A DNA stretch of 64,000 nt from Chryseobacterium artocarpi (GCF_001684975.1 NZ_MAYH01000001.1:248001-312000), one strand, 5' to 3'; shown: positions 52,719-62,770, numbered from the stretch's first letter. The notes: a model not told the origin generated them from the letters alone. A program made the numbers and translations.

Positions 52719-53808
52719 TTTCAAAAACGTTTATATTTTCAATCATTTGCCAATTTCCCAACGCCCTATCTTCATCATTTACAAATTCTCCCGCTTTCAT
52801 CCGAATCTTTTCTTCTTTATGGTTAAGGTAGATCTTCCGCAGATTAGGATAACATTTCTCCACTCTATAAGGATGGTGGATTATTCGGGCAATGGTTTCT
52901 CTATCAGGATGTGTGTGATCGGAATTTCCTCCATTAGTAGATATTATATAGTTATCACAATCTAATAGATCAAGCAATTCATTTGTTGTATTATTTTTAC
53001 TTCCATGATGTGAGACCTTCACGTAGTCTACAGATAATCTATTATTTTTAGAGTATCCCTTTGATTTAAGCGTTTCTACAATAAAATGTGGGTGAGCGTC
53101 CCCCAGGAACAATACCGACATATCAAAAGTCTTGAAGATAAAAGCGATGGATGAGCTATTTGAGATATCCGTCATTATTTTTTTTTCTGGAGTGTCATCC
53201 TCTTTGGCTAGATCAGGAAGTGATCCACGACTAATCTGGGAGGGTGCTACTGCCGAAATTGATAAATCTTCCAGTTTTTTGTTATATTCGTCACTTAGCG
53301 AGGGCCATTTCTTATAAAGCTCCTCAAGGATTTCAGAAGAAGGCGAAATAATTTCTATTTCTACGCCGTCCGGTAGTTGAGGAATAGTTCCAACAACAAC
53401 CTCGTTAACCCATTTATTTGTTACTTCGCCTTTATCGATAAGAAGTTCTTCAAATGTTTTTGCTTGTGCAACACTTATGTTTTCTCCTGATGATATAAAT
53501 TTAATGTTTTTGGAGTTGAACCAATATTTTCCTATGCTTTTAGGATCAAAATGCTCACTTTTTATAAGCTTAATCAGTCCAGCTATATGATCGGAATCTA
53601 TATGAGTAAGAATAACAATGTCGATGAAAGGAATTTTTCTAACTTCCTTCCTTAAGACCTCGTCATAAGTTTTAGCCGTTCCACCATCAATTAAAATATT
53701 AAATGGTTTTTTCTGACTGTCGAATGTTTTAATAATAATAGAGTCGCCATGGTGGGCTGGTAAAACTATTACTTTTGTCTTATGTTCATTTTTTAAATCG
53801 TGTTCCAC
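52711..53808 (-). CDS. MBL-fold (ComEC/Rec2-like) metallo-hydrolase, first gene of ABC-3C operon
   Basis: A 365-residue cytoplasmic protein. The metal site is visible as LTHIDSDHIAGL (His69, Asp71, Asp73, His74), then FLGDAHPHFIV (Asp, His) and VKVSHHGSKNN. The HTHPDRETIARI motif is typical of ComEC-like and nuclease-type MBL proteins. The likely start is a GTG at 53808; no ATG lies upstream before a stop. It is the first gene of the four-gene operon. MBL proteins accompany trypsin-like proteases in some defence systems (Avs1 and ABC-3C variants). Confidence 0.85.
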   Translation of the reverse strand: MEHDLKNEHKTKVIVLPAHHGDSIIIKTFDSQKKPFNILIDGGTAKTYDEVLRKEVRKIPFIDIVILTHIDSDHIAGLIKLIKSEHFDPKSIGKYWFNSKNIKFISSGENISVAQAKTFEELLIDKGEVTNKWVNEVVVGTIPQLPDGVEIEIISPSSEILEELYKKWPSLSDEYNKKLEDLSISAVAPSQISRGSLPDLAKEDDTPEKKIMTDISNSSSIAFIFKTFDMSVLFLGDAHPHFIVETLKSKGYSKNNRLSVDYVKVSHHGSKNNTTNELLDLLDCDNYIISTNGGNSDHTHPDRETIARIIHHPYRVEKCYPNLRKIYLNHKEEKIRMKAGEFVNDEDRALGNWQMIENINVFENE

Positions 53809-53984
53809 TAAAAAATAGAGTTAATATGGTTATATCAGCGTTGTAAAATAATGATAATATTTTATTCGAACAAAATATTAATCTATAATATATAAAATAA
53901 TTGACTCCTTTTATATAAGTGTTGCTATAACACGTGTTGGAAATTGCCTGGAACACTTCCTTTTTTTATTTAGTAAAAAATATC

Positions 53985-53993
53985 TAACTTTAC
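53985..53993 (+). promoter_or_regulatory. Weak -7 like box before second ECF sigma gene
   Basis: TAACTTTAC resembles TAnnTTTG with the final G replaced. It lies about 25 nt before the sigma gene start at 54018. No convincing -33 element. Confidence 0.35.
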
Positions 53994-54017
53994 ATAACAT
54001 TCGCCAATAGCCTTGAT

Positions 54018-54599
54018 ATGACATCCAGATTTAAGATCGATGAAAAGGCACTGCTTCTCCAATTTCAAAGCGGTAATAAATTGGCATTTGATCAGATTTT
54101 TCGGCTATATAAACCATCACTGACCTTTTTTGGTAATAAGATCTTATTAAATTATTCTCAGATAGATTCCCAGGAACTTGTCCTTGATATTTTCATGAAA
54201 CTATACGAAAAAAGAGCATCATTTGAATCTCTACAGAGTATAAAAGCATTTTTATATATTTCGACAAAGAATATTTGCCTGAATGCAATCGAAAAGGAAA
54301 AAGTTAGGCTGAAACGAATAGATACCTATTTGCATAATTTTGATGAAGCTGAGGACAATGTTCTAAATAAAATTGTCCAAACAGAAGTGTATCAGGAACT
54401 GTACCAAGCTCTTGAACTGTTACCTGAACAGTGCCGGATCATCATGCTGCAATTGTTCGAAGGCAAAACTGCCAAGGAAATATCAGAAGAACTTTCAATT
54501 AGTGTCAGTACCATCAACAGCCAGAAAGCCAGAGCAATTTCGATCCTGAGAAAACACATCCCTGGTGCAGGAATCGCACTTTTATTACTTTATTTCTAA
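54018..54599 (+). CDS. ECF (sigma-70 family) sigma factor
   Basis: A 193-residue ECF sigma factor with region 2 (FDQIFRLYKPSLTFFGNKI then ELVLDIFMKLYEKRASF) and region 4 (LPEQCRIIMLQLFEGKTAKE then LSISVSTINSQKARAI). It opens the second sigma/FecR/SusC/SusD locus. The FecR gene follows after 72 nt. Its cognate receptor is probably the STN-containing SusC at 55969. Confidence 0.93.
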   Translation: MTSRFKIDEKALLLQFQSGNKLAFDQIFRLYKPSLTFFGNKILLNYSQIDSQELVLDIFMKLYEKRASFESLQSIKAFLYISTKNICLNAIEKEKVRLKRIDTYLHNFDEAEDNVLNKIVQTEVYQELYQALELLPEQCRIIMLQLFEGKTAKEISEELSISVSTINSQKARAISILRKHIPGAGIALLLLYF

Positions 54600-54671
54600 A
54601 ATTTTCATTTTTTTTCAATTTCTTTTGGACAAACACGATCACTTTCCTGTTTCTATATAAAAAAGGAACCA

Positions 54672-55844
54672 ATGGAAGAGCGTAGATTTAATGAAGAACT
54701 TACAATAGTACCATTGCTTGCAAAGCGTGCAAGGGGAGAAGATCTTACAGATCTGGAGCAGCAGGCAATTAAGATATGGCTTGCGAAAAGCAAATCGAAT
54801 CAGGAGCTGTTCGATGAACTACAAGATCCACAACAGGTAGGCGAGAATCTCGCTGATTTTGCAACGGCAGATTCTACCACGGAAAGTAGTCTGGAGAAGC
54901 TGCACATCCTATTGGATCAACGTGAACGTAGATCTGCCCAAAAGCGAAAAGGTTGGTTTACAGCTATTGCTGTTGTGCTTGCTGTTGCGGTTTCTTCAAT
55001 GTTCTATATAAATTATCAGTCAGATGGTAAACCAGATCGTACAGGGTCACCTACAATAGCTACTGATATACTACCAGGGACAGATCAAGCTATATTAATT
55101 TTTGATAAAGGCGAAACGATCCAATTAAATAGCCAAGCTATTGAGATTGATAATAAAGGCACCTACTTTGCTGACGGCAAAGCCATAGCATCAGACAGTA
55201 TGCAATATGCGACGCTTTCCACACCCCGTAAAGGAAAATCCAAGATTACACTTCCAGATGGCACGAAGGTCTGGCTCAATGCGGAGTCATATCTAAAATT
55301 TCCTTCGCGGTTTCCCTTAAAAGACCGTATGGTGGAATTGAACGGGGAGGGATATTTTGAGGTAGCACATGACAGTAAGAAACCATTTATTGTGATCAGT
55401 AATGGACAGCAGGTTAAAGTTCTTGGAACCAAATTCAATATCAATGCCTACGAAAACGAAGTTTCTATCCAGACTACGCTGGTCAGCGGCAAAGTTGAAC
55501 TCACCAATTCGCAGAACACTACACCGGTTATACTAAAACCGGGTCAACAGGGAGAGCTTTTTTCGCTCTCTTCCGTATTTCTTGTTAATAATGTGGACAC
55601 CGAAGCTTTTACTGCATGGACAAGAAATGATTTCCAGTTTAATGGTATTCCTTTAAAGGAAGTCTTTAGGCAGCTTGAACGCTGGTATGATATTGATGTG
55701 GATTACAGTCAGGTTCCTACTATAACAGTACATGCCACAATAAGCAGAGAAAAGAAATTATCCTCTGTTCTATATACATTGGAACAGATTACCAACTTAA
55801 AATTTGACGTACAGAAAGGAAGGAGGCTTACCATTATCAGATAA
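54672..55844 (+). CDS. FecR-family anti-sigma factor
   Basis: A 390-residue protein. A cytoplasmic N-terminus is followed by a transmembrane helix (WFTAIAVVLAVAVSSMFYI). The periplasmic FecR domain has LPDGTKVWLNAESYLKFPSRF, the ELNGEGYFEVAHDSKKPFIV stretch, VLGTKFNI and a C-terminal secretin-like segment (PLKEVFRQLERWYDIDVDY). Its length and the long periplasmic linker are typical. A perfect hairpin lies between it and the SusC gene. Confidence 0.93.
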   Translation: MEERRFNEELTIVPLLAKRARGEDLTDLEQQAIKIWLAKSKSNQELFDELQDPQQVGENLADFATADSTTESSLEKLHILLDQRERRSAQKRKGWFTAIAVVLAVAVSSMFYINYQSDGKPDRTGSPTIATDILPGTDQAILIFDKGETIQLNSQAIEIDNKGTYFADGKAIASDSMQYATLSTPRKGKSKITLPDGTKVWLNAESYLKFPSRFPLKDRMVELNGEGYFEVAHDSKKPFIVISNGQQVKVLGTKFNINAYENEVSIQTTLVSGKVELTNSQNTTPVILKPGQQGELFSLSSVFLVNNVDTEAFTAWTRNDFQFNGIPLKEVFRQLERWYDIDVDYSQVPTITVHATISREKKLSSVLYTLEQITNLKFDVQKGRRLTIIR

Positions 55845-55883
55845 AAACGAATTACTGTTTCATATGTTGGCCTGAAAAAAGAA

Positions 55884-55907
55884 GCCGGAGTGTTCGAGCA
55901 CTCCGGC
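55884..55907 (+). other. Perfect 9-bp hairpin between fecR and susC
   Basis: GCCGGAGTG, TTCGAG loop, CACTCCGGC, preceded by a run of A and with no T tract after it. It is therefore not an intrinsic terminator. A comparable GC-rich hairpin sits in the same place in the first SusC cluster (28323-28346). Confidence 0.75.
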
Positions 55908-55968
55908 AATCGGGTCTATATACAAAAGTTTTGAGCAACTAAATACAAACAAACCCTACAACAAATCT

Positions 55969-58900
55969 ATGAAAAAAGATCATTTTTCCCACAGGGAAAA
56001 CATACCCATCTCAATGGATATGTTTTCGAGGAGAAATCTGCTGCGCATAGGCATAAGGAGCAGTCTGTTCTTTATGCTACTCGCCAGTGGAACAGCCGTC
56101 AAGGCACAGCGTATCAGTCTGTCGCTGCAAAAAGCACCGCTGACAACTGCTATTGCGGAAATCCGTAAAGCGACGAAGTATGATTTCGCTTATAATGACG
56201 ACCTATCAAAAAAGGTAGGACCGATCACGGTCGATTTAAAAAATGCCACATTGGAGGAGACCCTAAGAACACTCTTCAATAACAAACCCATTGCATTTGA
56301 AATTGCTGACGGTATCATAATCCTAAAGGAGCGGAAAACTACCAATCCGAAGAATGTTCCCAATTCAAAAAAAAAGGGAACAATAGAAATCATCAGAGGC
56401 AAGGTCGTCGATGAACACGGCAATCCTTTGGTTGGTGCCACTGTTCAGGTCAAAGGAAAGGACTTTGCCACAAAATCAGATGTAAACGGAAATTTTGAAA
56501 TTCCTGATGAGTATACCGATTCCATATTGCAAGTATCCTATTTAGGATTCGGACAAAGAGAAGTCAATACAAGATCAGCAGCTAACATTATTCTTACATC
56601 AAATACAAACCTGATCGAGGAAGTATCTGTAACAGCCAGCAGTGGTTACCAGAGTATACCGAAGGAGCGGGCAACAGGTTCATTTTCCAAAGTAGACAAT
56701 GCTACTTTCAATAGACAGGTTTCAACCGATGTGATCAGTAGACTAAAAGGTATAGCGCCTTCAATACTATTCGACGAACGTTCCAGCGTTCCCAGACTTA
56801 CCATTCGTGGTCAGGCTACGATCTTCGGGAATGACCAACCCTTGATTGTGGTTGACAATTTCCCTTATGAGGGCGATATCAACAATATCAATCCGAACGA
56901 TATCGAAGATATAGACATACTAAAAGATGCAGCAGCTGCTTCCATCTGGGGCGTTCGTGCCGGTAATGGTGTGATTGTCATAAAGACTAAAAAAGGACAA
57001 TCAGACCAGCTCATGAATGTAGGATTTACCACCAATGTGACGATAGGACAGAAGCCCGATCTCTGGTATATTCCCAAGATAGCATCCACAGATTTTATTG
57101 ACATTGAAAAGATGCTTTTTGAGAAAGGATTCTATAATAACATCATCAGCAATACAGCTTCAAATAGACCCTACTCACCAGTTGTTAGCATTCTGAATGA
57201 CCAAAAAAACGGAAAGCTGACAGAAGAACAGGCTACAGCCCAGATTGATGCGCTAAGACAATACGATCTACGAAACGATATTAATAAGTACCTTTATCAA
57301 CATAGTATCAAACAACAATATGCTTTAAATCTGAATGGAGGAACAAAAAAATATACCTATTACTTCTCAGCAGGTTTTGATAAAAATAGAGATTCAGAGA
57401 AGGGAAACGGATTTAGTCGGGTAAGCTTAAACAGTAATCAAGTTTTCAGACCGATTGAAAAACTAGAAATATCCACAGGACTCTCCTATAACCAAAATAA
57501 TAGATCTACCTCCAATGTAGTTTCCATGTTAACCAATATGGGACAGGAAATGATGTATCCTTATGCAAGGCTTGTTGATGACAATGGTAGTCCGGCTGTA
57601 GTTATTAAAGATCATAGTGTATTATTGAAACAGCAAGCGCTAGGTGCTGGACTGCTCAACTGGGATTTTGTACCACTTTATGAACTGGATTATCAGGATA
57701 ATAAGTTAAAGCAAGCGGAGATAAGATTTAATACAACAACCAAATATACATTCTTACCATATTTATCTGCTGAAATTCGTTTCCAATATGAGAATCAACA
57801 AACCAGACGACGGAATTACTATAGTCAGGATAGTTATACAATGCGTGACCAAGTTAATAGATATACAACATTTACAAATGGAGTAGTAATGACCCGTAAT
57901 ATACCATTGGGTGGCAGGCTAGATAATACCAGTTCTGAACTCAGTGCACTAAATGGGCGTTTCCAGCTAAATTATGATCAGAAATGGAATAAGCATCAAG
58001 TAAATGCTATTGCTGGATTTGAGGTAAGGGAAACAAAAAGTAATGGCATTAGCTCTCGACAATATGGCTTTGATCCTAATGTGGGGTCAAGTATTATTGT
58101 TGATTACCTTACCCGTTATCCGCAATATGGTAAAGGAGGAACTGCTTTGATTCCAAATAATGATAACTATTCAGGTATAGTTGACCGGATACGTTCATAC
58201 TATGTGAATGGGGCTTATAATTATGATCTCCGTTATGTACTCTCTACCAGTGCCCGTATAGATCAATCCAATTTATTTGGGGTAAGAACTAATCAGAAAT
58301 CTGTACCATTATGGTCTACTGGGTTGAAATGGAATGTTAGTAAAGAAAAATTTTATAACCTGGAATGGTTGCCAGAATTAAGTGTACGCTCCACCTACGG
58401 ATATAGCGGCAATATTGACCGTACTACAACAGCATATACTACGGCACGACTATCCAGAAATAGTTATAACAGCTTACCGAACGCAGAATTAGTTAGCCCA
58501 CCTAACAAAGATTTACGTTGGGAAAAGAATAGAATGTTTAATGTTGGAATAGATTTTTCTACCAAGAATTACAGATTGACGGGGAGTATTGAGTTTTTTA
58601 ATCGTAAAGGGGTTGATTTGATTGGAAATGGTGACATTGACCCCACAACAGGTTTTACATCATTTAGGGGGAATTTAGCCGATATGAAAGGGAAGGGGTG
58701 GGATATCGAACTGAATTCCGTTAACATACAGAAGAATAATTTTAGTTGGAAAACCACGTCAATTTTTTCTTATGCAAAAGATGAGATTCTAAAATATAGG
58801 AGATCAACAACCATAACAAATTTTGTGACGGATAATAGTATTTCTCGGGGAACTTCACAGTACAATCCAGTTGTTGGCCGTCCGTTATTTAGTATATATA

Positions 58901-59520
58901 GTTATCCGTGGGCAGGCTTAGATCCAGAAACAGGCGAGGCAAGAGGTTACCTAAATGGTGAACCATCCAATCAATATACGCAGATTACAAAACAATTAGC
59001 AGAAGACCCTGAAAATAGGCTTATCTATCATGGAAATGCGCTAGCACCTTATTTTGGAGCCTTACGTAATACAGTTAGCTATAAAGGAATTGATCTGTCG
59101 TTTAATATTACATACCGTTTTGGTTATTATTACAGAAGATATTCAATTATGTATTCAGATCTATATAACAGTTATTACGCGCATGGAGATTATTATAATA
59201 GATGGCAGAAACCCGGAGACGAGCTGATTACTAACATTCCCGCAATGGTTTATCCCGGAGTAACTGTAGCAGATCAATATTACCGAAATTCTGAGGTTCT
59301 TGTTAGTAAGGGGGATCATATAAGACTCCAAGATGTAAATATTTCTTACACCTTAAATCCACAGTTTACAGGTAAGCTCCATTTCAAAAGCTTAAGGTTT
59401 TTTGCATATATAAATAATGTGGCAATACTATGGAAAGCTAATAAAGTAAAACTAGACCCAGATTTTCCAAATGCAAAACCTATTAGGACTGTTGCTATTG
59501 GTGTGAACTGTAACCTTTAA
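55969..59520 (+). CDS. SusC/RagA-family TonB-dependent outer-membrane transporter
   Basis: An 1183-residue receptor. A long leader with signal peptide (RSSLFFMLLASGTAVKAQ) is followed by an STN/secretin domain (LSLQKAPLTTAIAEIRKATK). A carboxypeptidase-like regulatory domain follows (IIRGKVVDEHGNPLVGATVQ), then the plug (DVISRLKGIAPSILFDERSS then LKDAAAASIWGVRAGNGVI) and a barrel ending AIGVNCNL. The STN domain fits signalling to the FecR/sigma pair upstream. It imports an unknown ligand with SusD (5 nt gap). Confidence 0.93.
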   Translation: MKKDHFSHRENIPISMDMFSRRNLLRIGIRSSLFFMLLASGTAVKAQRISLSLQKAPLTTAIAEIRKATKYDFAYNDDLSKKVGPITVDLKNATLEETLRTLFNNKPIAFEIADGIIILKERKTTNPKNVPNSKKKGTIEIIRGKVVDEHGNPLVGATVQVKGKDFATKSDVNGNFEIPDEYTDSILQVSYLGFGQREVNTRSAANIILTSNTNLIEEVSVTASSGYQSIPKERATGSFSKVDNATFNRQVSTDVISRLKGIAPSILFDERSSVPRLTIRGQATIFGNDQPLIVVDNFPYEGDINNINPNDIEDIDILKDAAAASIWGVRAGNGVIVIKTKKGQSDQLMNVGFTTNVTIGQKPDLWYIPKIASTDFIDIEKMLFEKGFYNNIISNTASNRPYSPVVSILNDQKNGKLTEEQATAQIDALRQYDLRNDINKYLYQHSIKQQYALNLNGGTKKYTYYFSAGFDKNRDSEKGNGFSRVSLNSNQVFRPIEKLEISTGLSYNQNNRSTSNVVSMLTNMGQEMMYPYARLVDDNGSPAVVIKDHSVLLKQQALGAGLLNWDFVPLYELDYQDNKLKQAEIRFNTTTKYTFLPYLSAEIRFQYENQQTRRRNYYSQDSYTMRDQVNRYTTFTNGVVMTRNIPLGGRLDNTSSELSALNGRFQLNYDQKWNKHQVNAIAGFEVRETKSNGISSRQYGFDPNVGSSIIVDYLTRYPQYGKGGTALIPNNDNYSGIVDRIRSYYVNGAYNYDLRYVLSTSARIDQSNLFGVRTNQKSVPLWSTGLKWNVSKEKFYNLEWLPELSVRSTYGYSGNIDRTTTAYTTARLSRNSYNSLPNAELVSPPNKDLRWEKNRMFNVGIDFSTKNYRLTGSIEFFNRKGVDLIGNGDIDPTTGFTSFRGNLADMKGKGWDIELNSVNIQKNNFSWKTTSIFSYAKDEILKYRRSTTITNFVTDNSISRGTSQYNPVVGRPLFSIYSYPWAGLDPETGEARGYLNGEPSNQYTQITKQLAEDPENRLIYHGNALAPYFGALRNTVSYKGIDLSFNITYRFGYYYRRYSIMYSDLYNSYYAHGDYYNRWQKPGDELITNIPAMVYPGVTVADQYYRNSEVLVSKGDHIRLQDVNISYTLNPQFTGKLHFKSLRFFAYINNVAILWKANKVKLDPDFPNAKPIRTVAIGVNCNL

Positions 59521-59525
59521 TAAAA

Positions 59526-60887
59526 ATGGCCATGAAAACGCAAATAAATATCATAATAATAAGTACCATGCTGATTTTATTTTCTGCATGTTCAAAAGAC
59601 TGGCTTGAAGAAAAACAAGATATTAAATTAATAGTCCCAACAACAATTGCTGATCTGGATTTATTAATGAACTCCAATATGCTTGCTTACGATGGACGCG
59701 GAGCGTTAGAAGCATCTAGTGACGATTTTGAAATGACACAGGAACAATACAACTCTTTATGGTATGATTTTGAGCGAAAATTAATTATATGGAATATTGA
59801 CGAATTCCCAAAACTTGGCACCTTAATGCATGAGGAGTGGGAGGTTGCATATTCCCAAATACAGACCTGTAATGTTGTATTAGAGGCCTTGAAGAAAATT
59901 ACTAGAACTGAAAGTAATGGAATGATTTATGATCGTATTAAAGGAAGTGCATTATATCATAGATCGCGACAATTTTTGAATCTAGCGATGACTTTTTGTA
60001 AATATTATGATCCTTCAACAGCAGATAAAGACCTTGGAATTGTACTGAAACTTGAGGCCGATATAAATGAGCCTGTAAAACGAAGTACATTGAATAATAC
60101 CTACTTTCGAATTGTGGAAGATCTTAAGACAGCAGCGCTTCTACTACCTGAAAATCAAATCTCGATTACTCACATTACAAAAGGAGGAGCATATGCGCTT
60201 TTAGCGCGAACCTATTTATACATGAATGACTATCAAAATGCTGCGGAGTCAGTTGAACAATCTTTGAGATATCATTCTTTATTAGATGATTATAATACTA
60301 TCGACAGCAGCAGTTCTTCACCATTGCTAAATAAAAGTAAGGAACTGCATATCAGAATTGAAATGACAGCCCCCTACACGAGTACAGGATATGGATCGGT
60401 TATACCATCTGAATTATATCAACTCTACAAATCCGATGATTTAAGAAAGACTTTGTATTTTAAAATTCAAAATGGAAAACCTATATGGCGTGGAGCGTCA
60501 GTCTCTAACAATCTTACCGGTACAGCAACTGATGAGGTTTTATTAATAGGAGCGGAATGTTTTGCAAGGCTTAATAATAAAGATAAAGCTATGGAACTGC
60601 TGAATACTTTGTTGGTAAAGAGATTTAAAACAGGAACATTTATACCAATAATTGCTACTACCAATGATGAGGCACTTGATATTGTTCTCGTTGAAAGGAG
60701 AAAGGAGCTATTGAAAAGGGGATTAAGATTTCAGGATCTTAAGAGATTTAATCAAGAACCAAGATATGCTAAAACCTTGTATCGTGTTATTGGAAATGAT
60801 ATGTATACTTTATCTCCGAATGATCGACGTTATATTTTTCCTATTCCCCAATACATAATAAATTATAATAATATAGAACAGAACTAA
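59526..60887 (+). CDS. SusD/RagB-family outer-membrane lipoprotein
   Basis: A 453-residue lipoprotein. The lipobox is LILFSACSKDW (Cys near residue 20). The rest matches the SusD_RagB layout, with the C-terminal block EVLLIGAECFARLNNKDKAM followed by ALDIVLVERRKELLKRGLRF and the end YIFPIPQYI. It lies 5 nt after the SusC stop. ATG 59532 is an alternative start two codons downstream. It is the ligand-binding partner of SusC. Confidence 0.92.
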   Translation: MAMKTQINIIIISTMLILFSACSKDWLEEKQDIKLIVPTTIADLDLLMNSNMLAYDGRGALEASSDDFEMTQEQYNSLWYDFERKLIIWNIDEFPKLGTLMHEEWEVAYSQIQTCNVVLEALKKITRTESNGMIYDRIKGSALYHRSRQFLNLAMTFCKYYDPSTADKDLGIVLKLEADINEPVKRSTLNNTYFRIVEDLKTAALLLPENQISITHITKGGAYALLARTYLYMNDYQNAAESVEQSLRYHSLLDDYNTIDSSSSSPLLNKSKELHIRIEMTAPYTSTGYGSVIPSELYQLYKSDDLRKTLYFKIQNGKPIWRGASVSNNLTGTATDEVLLIGAECFARLNNKDKAMELLNTLLVKRFKTGTFIPIIATTNDEALDIVLVERRKELLKRGLRFQDLKRFNQEPRYAKTLYRVIGNDMYTLSPNDRRYIFPIPQYIINYNNIEQN

Positions 60888-60914
60888 TTTGTTTGGTATT
60901 AAAATGAACTCTAA

Positions 60915-62354
60915 ATGAAAAAAATATTAATTATAATTATGCTACATTTACTTGTAGCACAACTCACTTATTCTCAAAAAAGAACCTTAATTACAGGAAT
61001 TATAAGTAATACCAAAGACCGTCCTATAAGTGTAACCCTTAGAATAATTGATGGAGCTTTTGCTACACGAACTACCCAAGATTATATTACTAAAACCGAG
61101 GATGGAAAATTCAGCTATGAATTTTCCTTGGAGAAGAAATCAAAAGCAACGTTATATATAAATGGTACATTGGCATTTATTCCGGGGACATTTGATGTTA
61201 TCGTAAGTCCTGGGGACAGTATTCATTTTACCATACCAGATATTAAAAAATTAGGATTGATCAATATGGACGTAAGTGGTATTGGTTCAGAAAAAATAAC
61301 TTTTCTCAAAAAATCTATCGAGCAAGTTTTTTCGGTGACATCTTCACAAAAAGCATATAGGTATCAGACTATGGCTGAGAGGTATTTGGATGTTGATAAA
61401 AAACTTTCTATGATAGATTCCATTTTCCTTCGTAAGACAGAGAAGGTTTCAAAGAATGATTTGAAAATCATACATTCAAAACTTGTTGACGAGACTTTGG
61501 AGATGTTGTTTATGTCCTCGATGGCCTCTTATAACGATAGTGTTAAGACATTATTTGAGAAATATATTATATCCAAGAATCGCATTTTGCCTCTCTTGGA
61601 TAAGAGTGCAATAGAATACTATGGAGGGTTCCGTATTTTACCTTACTATTCCATTCTATCAAATGGAAATACTATGCAAATTAGCAGTAACGGATTTATG
61701 TATGACCATCCGATTGAATACACACATTTTGTAATAAAAGAGTTTAATCGGTATCCTATAATCAAAGACTATTTACTTTCAGACCTCGCAATTAAAATAT
61801 TCCGTGACAGATGGGGTTCATCCATTTCTGATAAATTATATAAGTTATATATAAAGAATGTGGACAAGGTTAATCCATATTACGATCAAACAATAAAGGA
61901 ATACGCATATATCCAAAATAGTTTAAAAGAAGGTAAACCATTTTATGATTTTGCGCTTCCAGATACAAACGGATTGGTACATCGCCTGAAGGATTTTAAA
62001 GGTAAAATAGTAGTGCTTGATTTTTGGTTTACCGGATGCTCAGGCTGTAAAACTATTGTACCTTTGCTTGAGAAGGTTGAAGAAGATTTGATAAAGGACA
62101 GTGTTCAATTTATTTCCATCAATGTAGATGATAAACGCTCTTGGCTTTTGGGAATAGGGAAATATTCTAGTAAACATTCACTACAACTTTACACGGAAGG
62201 TCAACGTTTCGACCATCCCATAATAAAGTTTGGAATGGTAGCTGCATACCCTACCTTTATTGTCTTAGATAAAAAAGGTAATATTGTTGGAATTCCACCA
62301 TCAATATATTCGGATAAAGTGGGATTTGCACAATACATAAGAAGATTACTATAA
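60915..62354 (+). CDS. TlpA-like thioredoxin-domain protein, exported
   Basis: A 479-residue exported protein with a signal peptide (ILIIIMLHLLVAQLTYSQ). The N-terminal 340 residues are not recognised. A C-terminal TlpA/AhpC-TSA-type thioredoxin domain follows (KPFYDFALPDTNGLVHRLKD, then VVLDFWFTGCSGCKTIVPLL). The redox pair is CSGC, with the cis-Pro in AAYPTFIVLD. It acts as a periplasmic thiol-disulfide exchanger. It follows SusD by 27 nt and is likely co-transcribed. It faces the MauE-like/Cys-peptide genes, which supports a thiol-related pathway. Confidence 0.88.
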   Translation: MKKILIIIMLHLLVAQLTYSQKRTLITGIISNTKDRPISVTLRIIDGAFATRTTQDYITKTEDGKFSYEFSLEKKSKATLYINGTLAFIPGTFDVIVSPGDSIHFTIPDIKKLGLINMDVSGIGSEKITFLKKSIEQVFSVTSSQKAYRYQTMAERYLDVDKKLSMIDSIFLRKTEKVSKNDLKIIHSKLVDETLEMLFMSSMASYNDSVKTLFEKYIISKNRILPLLDKSAIEYYGGFRILPYYSILSNGNTMQISSNGFMYDHPIEYTHFVIKEFNRYPIIKDYLLSDLAIKIFRDRWGSSISDKLYKLYIKNVDKVNPYYDQTIKEYAYIQNSLKEGKPFYDFALPDTNGLVHRLKDFKGKIVVLDFWFTGCSGCKTIVPLLEKVEEDLIKDSVQFISINVDDKRSWLLGIGKYSSKHSLQLYTEGQRFDHPIIKFGMVAAYPTFIVLDKKGNIVGIPPSIYSDKVGFAQYIRRLL

Positions 62355-62364
62355 ATAAAAGTAC

Positions 62365-62383
62365 GGCATCTTTATTAGATGCC
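62365..62383. terminator. Hairpin between convergent transcripts
   Basis: GGCATCT (62365-62371), TTATT loop, AGATGCC (62377-62383). The T-tract after it is weak. It probably terminates both the thioredoxin operon and the opposing gene. Confidence 0.5.
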
Positions 62384-62406
62384 ATACCTTTGTCAATAAT
62401 TCATTT

Positions 62407-62670
62407 CTATGGACGTCTTACGCCATTTTTGATTAATGCTGGATTGTCAGTTTTTTCTCCTGTTTCAATATTGTATTCTTGTGAGCATAATGGCCCTGAA
62501 CCTTCGCAAGGATGTGCTGGGTCTACAGGCAGTCCCATTGACCCATTTGGGTTCACATAAAACTCACCTGTTGTTTCTTCATTAAGGTTACTTGCCGGAG
62601 CAAAAGAAAATGCTGCGAAACTTCCAATTGCAATAGCTGCAATTCCTAATGTTAATCTTAGTTTGTTCAT
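62407..62670 (-). CDS. Small exported Cys-containing peptide (DUF6520-like)
   Basis: An 87-residue protein starting MNKLRLTLGIAAIAIGSFAA, an alanine-rich leader or signal region. A polar body with two cysteines follows (AHPCEGSGPLCSQEY). It resembles the peptide at 21046 in size, leader type and context rather than in sequence. The ATG at 62670 is preferred over upstream Met codons. It follows the MauE-like gene by 100 nt on the same strand. Function unknown. Confidence 0.72.
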   Translation of the reverse strand: MNKLRLTLGIAAIAIGSFAAFSFAPASNLNEETTGEFYVNPNGSMGLPVDPAHPCEGSGPLCSQEYNIETGEKTDNPALIKNGVRRP

Positions 62671-62770
62671 AATCATGGTGCTTTTATAAATCAAAAAGCA
62701 TAAACTTTTAGTTTTTTGCCTACTCTTGGATTCAGGTTTTCGGCTTCCCCTGTTTTTGTAAATTTTAGTT

